64,000 nt of DNA, from positions 1 through 64,000 of the forward strand of contig CAJNDS010002510.1 in NCBI GenBank assembly GCA_905221605.1. The letters run 5' to 3'. Position 1 is the stretch's first letter, and each line of letters opens with the position of its first letter. Of the stretch, positions 9,756 through 19,062 are shown piece by piece. The notes beneath the pieces were generated by a model. It was not told the origin of the DNA and did no database searches. It saw only the letters and a list, made by a program, of their open reading frames with translations. A program made the position numbers and the translations under genes. The DNA is from Symbiodinium natans. Taxonomy: Eukaryota; Sar; Dinophyceae; Suessiales; Symbiodiniaceae.

Positions 9756-9993
9756 GGGATAGCCTGGTACCCTAGTCCTGTCCTTGACCTCCCCTCCCTG
9801 TAGTCCTGAACCCAGGTTGTTTGGGGGGAGTTCTTTTGACTTTTGAGTTCCGGGTCGGAGATGTCTTGTTGATGATGGCTTCCTCGAATTATGATTCTCT
9901 CGATGATGTCCCCTTTAGCATTCGCCAGCAGTTAGCATCACCTACACCATCACACTTCAGCAATGTCTCTGATTCGGGCCATAACCTTTCACA
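9756..9993 (+). mobile_element. Truncated second copy of element 1 (5' end plus 40 codons of Gag)
   Basis: The 238 bases match positions 1-237 almost perfectly; the only differences I see are AC versus GT and one extra G near 9818-9826. The double ATG and the Gag start are retained. Identity ends exactly after TTTCACA at 9993. The first copy continues GGTTATGAG, whereas here the sequence becomes AGGGTTTAGGG repeats. The fragment is therefore a remnant in direct orientation, broken within gag and joined without filler to a telomere-type array. Confidence 0.9.
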
Positions 9994-10303
9994 AGGGTTT
10001 AGGGTTTAGGGTTTAGGGTTTCGGGTTTCAGGATTTAGGGTTTCAGGGGTTTAGGAGTTAGGGTCTTAGGGCTTCAGGGCTTCAACAATCCGGAGTCTGG
10101 ATTTTCGAAGTTTGGGGATTTGGTTCATGGGTTTAGGACTTAGAATTTCAGGTTTCGGCGTGGAGGTATAGGACTTCGGGCTTCCGACTCGAGAGTTGGG
10201 GCGTGTAGGATTTGAGGGCTCAATTTTGAGCTGGAAGGGATTAGGGTTTAGGGTTCAGGGTTCAGGGTTTAGGGTTTAGGGTTTAGGGTTTAGGGTTTCG
10301 GGT
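9994..10303 (+). repeat. TTTAGGG-type arrays flanking degenerate repeats
   Basis: There are perfect heptamers at 9994-10021 and 10262-10300. Between them are decayed copies (TTTCAGG, TTTAGGA, TTCGGG). The first array abuts the broken retroelement. Confidence 0.9.
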
Positions 10304-10712
10304 CTTTGGGGTGGCCAGCCCGAACTCCCAAACTGAATCGCAACCTGCTGGCGAGGTCCTTGTCCAAAGCGCAGGGAGCGGTTTAGGGTTGAGGGTGTAA
10401 TCCCTAAACGCTAAACCTTACGGAGAGCATGGGGTTTGAGGTTAGGGCTTGAGCCCTGAACACTAAGCTTCGCCACAAAAAGTCTGACTTCGGCCAAAGA
10501 ATATTCTTTTGACCGCCATCCTGCACAGGCAAGCGGCCGCATGCAGTCACCGCAGTGCTGTGAAAGCGGCCGCAGGACAAATGCCTGAGCACGCCACATT
10601 TCGCATGTTCCAGCACCCAAAGCACAATCGCCAAACTCCTGGCACGCAAAGGCATGGGTCTTCAATGCACCTAAACTCCGGAGTCTATGTAGACATAAGG
10701 CATAAGAGTCCA
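10304..10712. other. Unique spacer, possible minus-strand exon near 10310-10380
   Basis: It has short telomere-like stretches at 10380-10450 and an unrelated GC-rich unique part at 10500-10690. A minus-strand frame at 10310-10380 is open and begins after an array, but I cannot tie it to a family. Confidence 0.3.
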
Positions 10713-10910
10713 AACCCTGAACCCTAAACCCTACACCCTATACCCTACTCCCTCAACCCTAAACCCTAAACCCTAACCCCTCAACCCTAAACCCTAAACC
10801 CTAAACCCTAAACCCTAAACCCTAAACCCTAAACCCTAAACCCTAAACCCTAAACCCTAAACCCTAAACCCTAAACCCTAAGCCCTAAGCCCTAAGCCCT
10901 AAGCCCTACC
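10713..10910 (-). repeat. CCCTAAA array, about 28 units
   Basis: A nearly perfect run with CCCTACA/CCCTATA variants at the left and CCCTAAG variants at the right end. It lies directly 3' (in the gene's sense) of the third RCC1-gene exon. Confidence 0.95.
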
Positions 10911-10949
10911 CAACCCAAGAGCTTGGCCCCGATCTTGATTCCATGCCAA

Positions 10950-11013
10950 AAACAAAAACGGAGGCCCAGGCGTGACCAGCGTGGTGCCGGGGAGCTGCAC
11001 CTCCATGGGCTCT
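10950..11013 (-). CDS. Probable exon of the RCC1-like gene
   Basis: After an acceptor AG at 11015-11014, a minus-strand frame reads EPMEVQLPGTTLVT. It is flanked by CCCTAAA on the left (to 10910) and TTTAGGG on the right (11038-11101), as the neighbouring exons are. The assignment to the same gene as 11.5 and 12.4 kb rests on order, strand and flanks; the left boundary is uncertain. Confidence 0.4.
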
Positions 11014-11037
11014 CTGTTTAGGGTCTCAGGGTCTTAG

Positions 11038-11101
11038 GGGGCTTAGGGTTTGGGATTTCGGATTGAGGGTTTAGGGCTTAGGAAGGTTTAGGGTTTAGGG
11101 C
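11038..11101 (+). repeat. Degenerate TTTAGGG array
   Basis: Heptamers with TTTGGGA/TTTCGGA variants, lying just upstream (minus-strand sense) of the exon at 10950-11013. Confidence 0.8.
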
Positions 11102-11174
11102 TCAACATCCTCAACTCAAGAAGACTTTCATAAAATTCGACAACTGAGCACGATGCCGCGGCAAACAGGCCAGT

Positions 11175-11290
11175 ACGGTAGTTTCCGAAGAATAAGGGTA
11201 CCCTTTTTGGGGGGTCCCCTTAAGGGGATGCTGCTCTATTTGGGGTAAAAGGGGTGCCCCCCTACTTTCGGAAACCCCCATACCGCCACG
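11175..11290. mobile_element. Hairpin (MITE-like) element
   Basis: GGTAGTTTCCGAAG at the left and CTTTCGGAAACCCCCATACC at the right are inverted repeats. Inside, AAGGGTACCCTTTTT pairs with AAAAGGGGTGCCCC. It carries no coding capacity. Confidence 0.6.
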
Positions 11291-11398
11291 TCACGGCTTG
11301 CGCCAAATCTTGCTGGGTGGTCACAGCCAGGGGCTGTCCTACTACAACTCGGATACCGAATCCTGAACTCCGAAACCGCCAGCGCAACCCTATAGCCA

Positions 11399-11465
11399 CC
11401 CTAAACCCTAAACCCTAAACCAAAACCCCTAAACCCTAAACCCTAAACCCTAACCCTAAACCCCT
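11399..11465 (-). repeat. CCCTAAA array
   Basis: A short array with single-base slips, immediately left of the RCC1 exon at 11472-11527. Confidence 0.9.
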
Positions 11466-11471
11466 CCCCTC

Positions 11472-11527
11472 CCACAACGGGCACCAACTTCGGGGTCTGC
11501 TGCTCGGTGCCGGCCCCATAGCCCAGC
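11472..11527 (-). CDS. RCC1-repeat exon
   Basis: The minus-strand frame reads LGYGAGTEQQTPKLVPVV, a typical RCC1 (regulator of chromosome condensation 1) blade segment: LGYG, then a loop, then TP-x-LVPVV. If joined to the exon at 12436-12497 using a GC donor (12435-12434) and the AG before 11527, the frame gives TNYQ|LGYGAGTEQQTP, exactly the order expected inside one blade. RCC1-like proteins form seven-bladed propellers used for GTPase regulation and other binding. Only fragments are visible here, so the function is open. The 3' exon end is uncertain. Confidence 0.65.
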
Positions 11528-12435
11528 CTCTCGAATCTAGATCTTAGCTGGTATGGAAGTAAGGACTTAGGGCTTGGGAATTGGGGTTTAGGGTTTAGGG
11601 TTTGGGGTTTAGGGTTTAGGGTTTAGGGTTTAGGGTTTAGGGTTTAGGATTGAAGGTTTAGAAGTGCCCTATATCCACCCTGTGTAGCCCTTACATTTCC
11701 CATTTCAGGCTTGGGGCTTAAGTGCCCTATACCTTGGGATGTTCCCCGGCAATTTAAGGGGGAACATCCCAACCTATATCCACCTTATGTGGCCCTCACA
11801 TTCCTCCACTTCCCTACTAAGAACCAGCAAGTGGAGCTTAGGGGCGAAGAATTCAGCATTCGGGGTTTTCGAATGCTTGGAGGGTTTTGAGAACTTTCTG
11901 TCGGGCTTAGGATTAGGGATCAGGGTTTCGGGTTCAGGGTTAAGGTTATGGGGGCATTTTCGGATCTTGCAGTGAACTTAAGGATCCTGCTTCTTACTGG
12001 TTCTTTGCGGAGACTTCGGGAACCGGGTACTTCCCTGATTGCCCCCCCTATATAAGCCCCTAAACACCAAACCCTTCACCCGAATCCCGACACCCCAGAC
12101 CCGACACCCGAAACCCCAAACCCTGAACCGCAAACCCTCAACCCAAAACCCTAAACCCGACACCCCAACACGGAAACCCCTAACGCGAAACACCAAACCC
12201 CAAGTCCTACACCCAAAACTCGACACCCTTAACCCCACACCCTAAACCCCAAAACCAGACCCGAAACCCTAAACCCCAAGCCCCAAAACCCGAAACCTAA
12301 ACCCCCAAACCCCAAACACTAAACCCTAAACCCGAAAACCTAAACCCTAAACCCCAAACCCTAAACCCTCAACCCCAAACTCTGAACCCTAAACCCTAAA
12401 CCCTAAACCCTAAGCCTAGGCTGCCACCAGGGAGC
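11528..12435 (-). repeat. Intron of the RCC1-like gene bounded by inverted telomere-type arrays
   Basis: In sense orientation it begins GCTCCC and soon enters TTTAGGG-type repeats (plus-strand CCCTAAA 12057-12418, degenerate). It ends after CCCTAAA-type repeats (plus-strand TTTAGGG 11585-11655) before CGAGAG. A small palindrome GGGATGTTCCCC...GGGGGAACATCCC lies at 11737-11772, and a second copy of a TATATCCACC...TGTGGCCCTCACATT motif is nearby. Confidence 0.7.
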
Positions 12436-12497
12436 TGGTAGTTGGTCGCGCGGCCCCAGGTGTAGAGCTCGCTGTGCTCGCGGGGGTCGGCGGGCTC
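12436..12497 (-). CDS. RCC1-repeat exon
   Basis: After acceptor CACCCAG (12504-12498) the frame reads EPADPREHSELYTWGRATNYQ. The segment ELYTWGRATNYQLG is the hallmark of an RCC1 blade (xLYTWGxGxxxQLG). Left flank CCCTAAA, right flank TTTAGGG (12516-12622). The donor that restores the RCC1 consensus is GC at 12435-12434, a type frequent in dinoflagellates. Both exon strand and order agree with the exon at 11.5 kb. Confidence 0.7.
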
Positions 12498-12515
12498 CTG
12501 GGTGCGGTCTAGACT

Positions 12516-12895
12516 TTGGGGTTTAGGGTTTAGGGTTTAGGGTTTAGGATTTAGGGTTTAGGGTTTAGGGTTTGGGGTTTGGGGGTTTAGGGTTTGGGGG
12601 TTTAGGGTCTAGGGTGCACGGTTGAGGTTTAGGACTGGTTAGGCCGTTAACGTCTAGGGTCTCAACTCGCAGGGCTTACGCTTTAGGAGTTTGTGGGTGG
12701 CAGCGCGGACGAAATCATCGTGCGGGGAGGCACGCAACAGGGAAAGGATGCGCTGGTACAAGGGACGTATACGGACGTGCACGCGACAGGGAATGGACGC
12801 GCTGGGAACACGCACGTAGTCATCGCATGGGCATGCACGCAACACAGCTCCCACCCCCCACAAGCCCTCCGCTTTTTTTAAAGCCGCGCAAGCTT
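12516..12895. repeat. TTTAGGG array and a small tandem duplication
   Basis: The TTTAGGG/TTTGGGG array covers 12516-12622. A 48-bp unit containing CACGCAACAGGGAAAGGATGCG / CACGCGACAGGGAATGGACGCG recurs at 12731 and 12779. No gene recognised. Confidence 0.75.
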
Positions 12896-14960
12896 GCTTC
12901 ACAGCCTATGAATCTTTTTGAAGCCCATCATGCTAAGCTTCTCGGCTCGGGTCACATGTTTCTTTTGGTAGGGGGTCAACCGGGTTCGAGGCCAAACAGG
13001 TTCTCTGTTCAACTGGACCCCCTCCGGACGCTGTAGTTCTTGCTTTTGCACATGGTGTCTCAATACTGAGCCTGGGAAGCCGCACTTCGGCACCCATTCA
13101 CAGATGCAATGACGATGGCGATATGTCAGAGACCCGTGCATTCAGGTTGTCCTCGGTGCACTCACTGGCCTTCACGGATCTGGTATGGTATTTGCATGGC
13201 ATTCTGCTACTGGATGTTTTTGGAGACGCCTTTGCCACTTGATGAGCTGGTTGCGCAAACGCAGTTAGCCCCACGGTTGGGAGATACACGAGTGACACCT
13301 TCAAGCATCCTCACTGCAGGTCCGCTCTTCTTTATTTTACGAGCCGTGCCGGTCCCAAGTCCGGCAACCAGCATTGGATGGGCCATTGAAGACAGGCCAA
13401 AAGTATTGCTGGTAGAAGTGAGGGTTGCTGCAGATTCCAGTGCTGCAGCGGGAGCCAATCAGGTTCGTGATCACCTGGGCTTCATGTGTGGGCGAAGATA
13501 CTGGCCAGGCATTATGTACGCACCTACGCTTCGGGGCGGACTGCAAGGTACAGTGTTTTCACTGCCAGCGAGCTCGCGCCTATGCTCAGTGCTTGGTTTA
13601 TTTATTTCGTATTTGCTTTGGTTCTTCATGTTGTATGACTATTCATTGCCACTTACGGTTGCCAGGCTTTGCGGCAATCAGGCATTTTGGGATGAATGTA
13701 TGGCCACTTGCGGTTGTCAGGCTTTACGGCAACCAGGCCTATGGGCAGGGCGCCGTTTTCGGCCCCTACATTGTGCTGCTACAGTTTGTCTCTATGCAGA
13801 TGAATTCGTTTTTGCTGAGGCGACGTCTGGGACTGCTCTGATGGCCCACCTCATGGTGCTTTCACTTTCGGTTGCAACAGCTGGAAGGATATGTGACGAC
13901 ATTCGTTGTGGACAGTTCGTTCCTGTTTCCCACCTAGCCCTTCTGGGATTTCGTGGGTCGGCCCATGGCGAGTTTTCGGGCAATGAGGCAACTTGCGCGA
14001 TGCGACGAGTCACTGTAGTACCAGACTCTCCATGGAGGTCCTCAACTGTCTGCCCTATGAGTTTGGATCATCGTTGAGCTGACCATATTTGACTCAGTTC
14101 TTTGCTTGTACAATGCATGTGCTGGAGCAGTACCACACACTCACCCCATAATTGCTTGGTTTTTCTTGGCCACTTGCGATTGCCAGGCTTCACGGCAACC
14201 TGGCCTGTGGGCGGGGGCGCCGTGTTATCGGCCCTTCTATTCAATATGCTGCTGCTATTGTATTTTCTTATCTGGTGGGTGCATTGGGCTTCCTCAACGT
14301 GATGGTCCCCTACGCTGTGTACCTGCCGCTGAGGTATTCTTGGGATTGCTCTGATGGTTCTCTTTCCTCGTGGGGTGCTTCTGCCAGCTTTCTCTCATGG
14401 AGGCTGCCGCTTTGGCAAAGCTTGCCAAAAGCAGTGATTCCAGAATTGTTGGCGGTATGCATGGAGGCTTGTTGTGGACTCCGTTTCGCTTGAAATTGGC
14501 CTGTGGAGTGCATTTCGATGCTCTAGTGGACTCTGAGTCCGTCCCTCCATGGAGGTCCTCAACTGACTGCTTTTCATGAGTGAGATCCATCATTGAGCTG
14601 ACCATTTTGTAGCTCAGTCCTGAAGTTGTACAGTGTACAGGGCTTGCGCAGCACTTGTCTCGGGGTTGCCGTTTCCGGCCCCCTGCCCAAGGCAGAGTGG
14701 CGTGATGTGTTCTTCATTTCTTCGTTTTGACAATTCATTTACTGTTCAGCTGAGCTGTCACAGTCTACTCCCTAGTTAGTAAGCGCGAGAACGCTAGGTT
14801 GAGCGACTGTGAGCGCTGGAGACCCTGTACTGCACAGTTTGTTGAACTTCGGTTCCTGTGCAGTTGCCTTGCATGTCCATACCCGAAGCTGTTAACCGCC
14901 GCCACAGAGCGGCCGTGACATATGTCATGAACTACAGCTAGCTAGTAGGTCAGACCAGAC
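12896..14960. repeat. Non-telomeric intergenic repeat region with an internally duplicated unit
   Basis: A motif (CCACTTGCGGTTGTCAGGCT and variants) recurs at 13649, 13699 and 14169, each time continued by GGCAACCAGGC-type sequence. A second motif (CTCCATGGAGGTCCTCAACTG) occurs at 14031 and 14548, each followed by TTGAGCTGACCAT. Together they outline a duplicated unit of roughly 0.5 kb. An open frame of 322 codons at 13109-14077 contains the repeats and shows no family motif. TAGTAAGCGCGAGAACGC at 14777 resembles a motif upstream of element 2 (54.6 kb). The block is probably old transposon sequence. Confidence 0.6.
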
Positions 14961-15330
14961 CGCTGCGGAATCGAGTGAAGCCCATCATGCGATCATTGTG
15001 CTTGAAAATGGAGGGGGCGGGGCTGTGCCCCCCCAGCCACAGCATATGTGTCTTTTCGAAACCCAGCATGCGATCATTGTGTTTCCCGCTTCTTTTAAGC
15101 CGCACCAGCTTAATCATGTGATCATTGTGTTTGCGGATGGGGGCGGGGGGGGCTGCGCCCCCCCAGTCACCCCCAAAAAATAGCGTGAAGCTTTGCTTAG
15201 GCCGTGCAAAGCTTGCTTCCAAAGCCTATGAGTCTTTTTGAAGCCCATCATGCCATCATTGTGTTTGCAAATGGGGGGCTGCCCCCTCCCCACCCCCCCC
15301 CCCCCCCCCCCCCATTGTCCCCCCCTGCTG
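14961..15330. repeat. Four copies of a hairpin-containing repeat plus a poly-C tract
   Basis: The phrase AAGCCCATCATGCGATCATT (or close variants) occurs at 14980, 15059, 15112 and 15241, and a partial copy lies at 12919. Several are followed by a GC palindrome such as GGGGCTGCGCCCCCCC. A run of about 20 C occupies about 15293-15313. Confidence 0.8.
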
Positions 15331-15429
15331 TCTTTTTAAGCCTCAGGTTTGGGTTTCAGGGTTAGAGCACCCAAGCCCTCTGAACCGCCAACCTCCAAAG
15401 AAATCTCCAAAGAAATCGCCCTAACTCTA

Positions 15430-15992
15430 CTAAAACAAGAACCCTAAACCCTCAACCCTAGACCCTAAAACCCTAAACCCTGAAACCCTGAAACACAAAA
15501 ATCCCCTAAACTTATAAACACTAAACCCGACAGCCCCTGAACCCTAAACTCTAAACCCTAAACTCTTGAACCCTAAACCCTAAACCCAAAAACCCCTAAA
15601 CCCTAAACCCTGAACCCTATATAAACTCCAAACTCCTGAATCCCTATACCCAAAAACCCCTAAACCCTAAACTTGTTCGCCCTTATACTAACAGTCCCTA
15701 AGTAGGGATTCTAATAGGGGGTACTATAATCCCTATTAAGGACTGTTAGTATCAGGGGGAACATCCCAACCTTAAACTCTAAACTCTAAACCCTAAACCC
15801 TGAACCCTAAACCCTACCCCTAAACATCCCAACCCTAAACCTTAAACCCTAAGCCCTAAACCCTAAACCTTGAACCCTAGACCCTAAACCCTAAACCCCA
15901 AACCCCAAACCCTAAACCCCAAACCCCAAACCCTCAACCCTGAACCCTAAACCCCAAACCCTAAACCCCAAACCCTAAACCCCAAACCCCAA
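15430..15992 (-). repeat. Long degenerate CCCTAAA arrays interrupted by a hairpin element
   Basis: Arrays at 15430-15673 and 15770-15992 contain CCCCAAA, CTCTAAA and CCCTGAA variants. A hairpin element (15675-15765) interrupts them. Confidence 0.9.
15675..15765. mobile_element. Hairpin (MITE-like) element inside an array
   Basis: The left end GTTCGCCCTTATACTAACAG and the inverted right end CTGTTAGTATCAGGGGGAAC match at most positions, with a second paired stretch (AGTAGGGATT / AATCCCTATT) inside. It sits in a CCCTAAA array. Confidence 0.65.
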
Positions 15993-15996
15993 ACTC

Positions 15997-16047
15997 CTGT
16001 CTCCAAAGCCCAGGCACGAGCTCCGCTTCGGATTCACTCTCGGAGCC
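15997..16047 (-). CDS. Exon, 17 codons, unknown protein
   Basis: A pyrimidine-rich acceptor (TTTTTGTTGCTCCAG) precedes the frame GSESESEAELVPGLWRQ. The exon ends at GACAG, followed by a possible GA donor. CCCTAAA lies to the left and TTTAGGG (16078-16345) to the right. It is upstream of, and may belong to, the RCC1-like gene. No domain is recognisable. Confidence 0.5.
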
Positions 16048-16077
16048 CTGGAGCAACAAAAAGTGATTTCTAGACTT

Positions 16078-16345
16078 TGGGGTTTAGGGTTTAGGGTTTA
16101 GGGTTTAGGGGTTGAGGGGTTGAGGGGTTGAGGGTTTAGGGTTTAGGGTTGAGGGTTGAGGGTTTACGGATGTTTAGGGTTTAGGCTTTGGGCTTTAGGG
16201 GTTAGGGGTTTAGGGTTCAGGGGGTGTAGAGTTTAGGGGGTGGAGGGGATTTAGGGTTTTGGGGGTGTTTGGGGCTTAACGGTTGTGGGGGATGAAGGGC
16301 TTTAGGGATTTTGGCTGTCTGGGGGTTTGGGGTTAAGGGTTCAGG
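16078..16345 (+). repeat. Degenerate TTTAGGG array
   Basis: It begins as perfect heptamers and decays to TTGAGGG, TTTGGGG and longer variants. Confidence 0.9.
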
Positions 16346-16449
16346 GAGCTGGGGCCCCACAAACACGGCACAGCCAAAGAAGAGAACTCAGCAGTCAACT
16401 CTAAAAACCTGAACCCTAAACCCTAAACCCTAAACCCTAAACCCCGCGC

Positions 16450-16592
16450 CTGCTCTTCACAGGTCCTCTTGTCCTCGGGCGCGTCGCCCAACGCCGGCAC
16501 GAGCGCTGCCGCCCGGAAGGCAGCCAGCTCCGTGCCAATGCCAGCGGACAGCTGTCTCAGCGATCGCAGTGCCTGGCTCTCCAGAAACGGCC
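16450..16592 (-). CDS. Exon, about 47 codons, helical protein of unknown family
   Basis: The acceptor TTATCAG (16599-16593) opens the frame GPFLESQALRSLRQ ... LAAFRAAALVPALGD ... DKRTCEEQ. It ends before a GC donor (16449-16448). The composition is amphipathic-helical. A CCCTAAA array (16408-16443) follows the donor directly. I do not recognise the family; it may be an upstream exon of the RCC1-like gene. Confidence 0.55.
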
Positions 16593-16636
16593 CTGATAAA
16601 TGCATAAGGATCTCTATCTCCTGTTATCTCTACATT

Positions 16637-16712
16637 AATTATGTACATGCATACATGCATACATGCATACATACATACATACGTACATACGTACATACAT
16701 ACATGCATTGAC
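16637..16712. repeat. CATA/CATG/CGTA tetranucleotide microsatellite
   Basis: Uninterrupted (TACA)n with periodic TGCA/CGTA variants. Confidence 0.95.
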
Positions 16713-17167
16713 GTACATACATAGATGTCCTCTATCTGTTTGTGCATTCATTCATTTATCACGCCAGCTACTCATGTCTTCTACAACGTCCAGGAGCCCT
16801 ACAAGGCACAGCCTTGTAAAGGCAAGCAGCAAGAATCGACAAGACAAAGCCAGAAGCTGGGGGAGTGGTTGGAGGGCTTTGAGGGTGGAAGCTCAGGGTT
16901 TAACGCATAGGGCTTAGGGCTGGCACCTGGATTAGTAGTACTTCCAAGAATAGTAAATTATAAGAGCAAAATAGTAAGCAAATGTACGCTATAATCCTTA
17001 TGAATCCAGCGTTACATTCATGTCGTCATCTTTTCACTCCCTTCATATCTTCATGCGGTTCTTAATGATTGAACGTTTAGAATGCACGAACGCCAAGACG
17101 AATCATTCATTGCATTCGTTCGTTTAATTCTTGAATTTCCAAGCAAAAAGCCCTATTTATAATTCCA
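16713..17167. other. Unique, moderately AT-rich intron or spacer
   Basis: I see no gene, array or hairpin here. Short direct phrases based on ATTCATT recur at 16960-17140. Confidence 0.5.
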
Positions 17168-17305
17168 TCGCAAAACCCTTAACCTCAATGTCCCAGCCCT
17201 AAACCCTAGACCCTAAACCTTAAACCCTGGACCCTAAACACTAAACCTGAGACACTAAACCCTAAATCCTAAGGGGCTTAGGGCCTCGGAAGCCGGCTTC
17301 CCTAC
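17168..17305 (-). repeat. CCCTAAA array
   Basis: Degenerate heptamers to 17272, then a short unique piece before the exon donor at 17305-17304. Confidence 0.85.
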
Positions 17306-17375
17306 CAGACGCCTTCTCCATGGGCCCGCCGGTGCTGGCAAGGGATCCAGGGAGGAGTCGCCACTGACGCGTCTG
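17306..17375 (-). CDS. Probable exon, unknown protein
   Basis: The minus-strand frame EQTRQWRLLPGSLAS ... GGPMEKASG ends at a GT donor (GGTAGGG). CCCTAAA is on the left and TTTAGGG (17395-17585) on the right. The acceptor is one of several AGs between 17370 and 17390. No family recognised. Confidence 0.45.
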
Positions 17376-17394
17376 CTCCACTCCAACCTACCTG

Positions 17395-17585
17395 CTTTGG
17401 GGTTTGGGGTTTGGGGGTTGGGGTTAGGGTTTAGGGTTTAGGGTTTAGGGTTTAGGGTTTAGGGTTTAGGGTTTAGGGTTTAGGGTTTAGGGTTTAGGGT
17501 TTAGGGTTTAGGGTTTAGGGTTGAGGGTTGAGGGTTTAGGGTAATGGGTTTAGGGTTTGGGGATTAGGGTTTTGGGATTTGGGGT
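17395..17585 (+). repeat. TTTAGGG array
   Basis: About 17 perfect heptamers (17424-17520) with TTTGGGG variants at both ends. Confidence 0.95.
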
Positions 17586-18166
17586 GTCGCAAGGCCCCCC
17601 CTTTTGGGGCTGGGGGTTTTCGGTATTTTCAACCTCAAGTCCCGAACCCCTTTCAACCCCAGAGCCCATAAACCACGAACGTGAGGGAATTAGGCCCCAT
17701 TTACAGTCCCCCCCAAACCCTAAACCCTAAACCCTAAACCCTAAACCCTTGGAGGGAAACGAGGTTCCTCATTCCCAAGCTGCGAAGAACCCTGAACCCT
17801 ACGGCCTGCGCTCTGAGCCCGAAACCCTCAACCCTACACCCTAATCCCTAAACCCCAAACCCTAAACCCTAAACCCTAAACCCTAAACCCCAAACCCTAA
17901 ACCCTAAACCCTAAACCCTAACCCTTGCAAACCCTAGAGACCCTATCGGCCCATGAGCCTGGGGTTCGCGCGAGGTCTGCTTCTTTCTGCCGTGCTCCGA
18001 TCGGATTCGTGCTTTGCTTCTCAGTTCCACCGAAGTGGCGCCGGGCTCCCGCAAGGCTGGGGAAGCCACTCACATGCCCATCACCGATGGGGGGATGCAC
18101 AAAAACGCCTGGGTCTAAGTCGCAGCCAAAACTGCAAGGCGGACCTTCGGATGTGGGAATTTGGGA
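17586..18166. other. Two CCCTAAA arrays and an undetermined unique segment
   Basis: Arrays lie at 17713-17750 and 17822-17938. The unique part 17940-18160 is GC-rich, open on both strands (about 60 codons minus, about 78 plus) and flanked like the exons (CCCTAAA left, TTTAGGG right). I cannot decide a coding frame. Confidence 0.5.
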
Positions 18167-18268
18167 AGGGTTTAGGGTTTAGGGTTTAGGGTTTAGGGTT
18201 TAGGGTTTAGGGTTTAGGGTTTAGGGTTTAGGGTTTAGGGTTTAGGGTTTAGGGTTTAGGGTTTAGGG
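18167..18268 (+). repeat. TTTAGGG array, perfect
   Basis: About 14 uninterrupted heptamers. Confidence 0.97.
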
Positions 18269-18782
18269 TACATAGCTCACAGCTGAAGCGGAAGAACCCG
18301 TAGAGAAACCCCAAACCCTGAACCCCTAAAACTCTGGGCCTGCCGCTCTGGCCATGAAGGAGTGTTTGGGTTTTGCTGCGGAGGGCCCGAAAACTTTATC
18401 CCTAACATCCCAAACCCTAAACCCTAAACCTAAACCCTAAACCCTTTACCCTAAGACCCCCCAAAAACCCGACAACCTGCGCCCAGGAAGGGAGGGATCC
18501 CTAGAGAAACACCCTCAATCCGACCATTCTCGATGACCCGGAGCTCCCTGAAGTACCTAAGTAGCCCCGATAGCCCCTACAGAACCCCAGGAACCCCCCC
18601 TAAACCCTAAAGCCTAAACCCTAAACCCTGAACCCTAAACCCTAAACCCTAAACCCTAAACCCTAAACCCTAAACCCTCCTTTCGTTTCCTTAAGCTAAG
18701 CCAAGCCCTGGACCCTCAACCCCAAGCCCTAAACCTTTCGGTCGGTGGGCCTCAGGCCTCCAAGCCCCAACAAACCCAGGAT
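18269..18782. other. Spacer with CCCTAAA arrays
   Basis: Arrays at 18413-18450 and 18598-18680 are separated by short unique pieces. Nothing recognisable is coded. It includes the region between the downstream (RCC1-like) gene and the stop codon of the next gene at 19063. Confidence 0.6.
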
Positions 18783-19043
18783 TTGGGTTTAGGGTTTAGG
18801 GTTTAGGGTTTAGGGTTTAGGGTTTAGGGTTTAGGGTTTAGGGTTTAGGGTTTAGGGTTTAGGGTTTAGGGTTTAGGGTTTAGGGTTTAGGGTTTAGGGT
18901 TTAGGTAGGGTTTAGGGTTTAGGGTTTAGGGTTTAGGGTTTAGGGTTTAGGGTTTAGGGTTTAGGGTTTAGGGTTTAGGGTTTAGGGTTTAGGGTTTAGG
19001 GTTTAGGGTTTAGGGTTTAGGGTTTAGGGTTTAGGGTTTAGGG
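18783..19043 (+). repeat. Long TTTAGGG array (about 37 units)
   Basis: Perfect heptamers with one 3-4 bp slip near 18903. It lies just 3' of a stop codon on the minus strand. Confidence 0.98.
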
Positions 19044-19062
19044 CTCAGCCTCTTCTTTCTGC

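Larger units (their letters stand above)
1..9756 (+). mobile_element. Ty1/copia-type LTR retrotransposon (element 1), 5' LTR outside or at the window edge
   Basis: The domain order protease, integrase, reverse transcriptase, RNase H on one strand defines a copia-type (Pseudoviridae) element. The first 238 bases recur at 9756-9993, so the copy is delimited at about 9.75 kb. The coding part is 116-7912. It is followed by 198 bp of unique sequence, a C-rich repeat block and about 280 bp of candidate LTR. Two frame changes (1240-1357 and about 7250-7260) separate three reading frames. An extra domain resembling a 2OG-Fe(II) dioxygenase sits between protease and integrase. The high identity of the repeated 5' ends suggests recent activity. 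I cannot place exact LTR boundaries, a primer-binding site or target-site duplication. Confidence 0.85.

Noticed and set aside
10713-10910. CRISPR-like array
   Set aside because: The unit is a 7-bp heptamer without spacers.
13109-14077. 322-codon ORF on the plus strand
   Set aside because: It spans internally repeated noncoding motifs, has no family motif, and its reading is not kept between the repeats.
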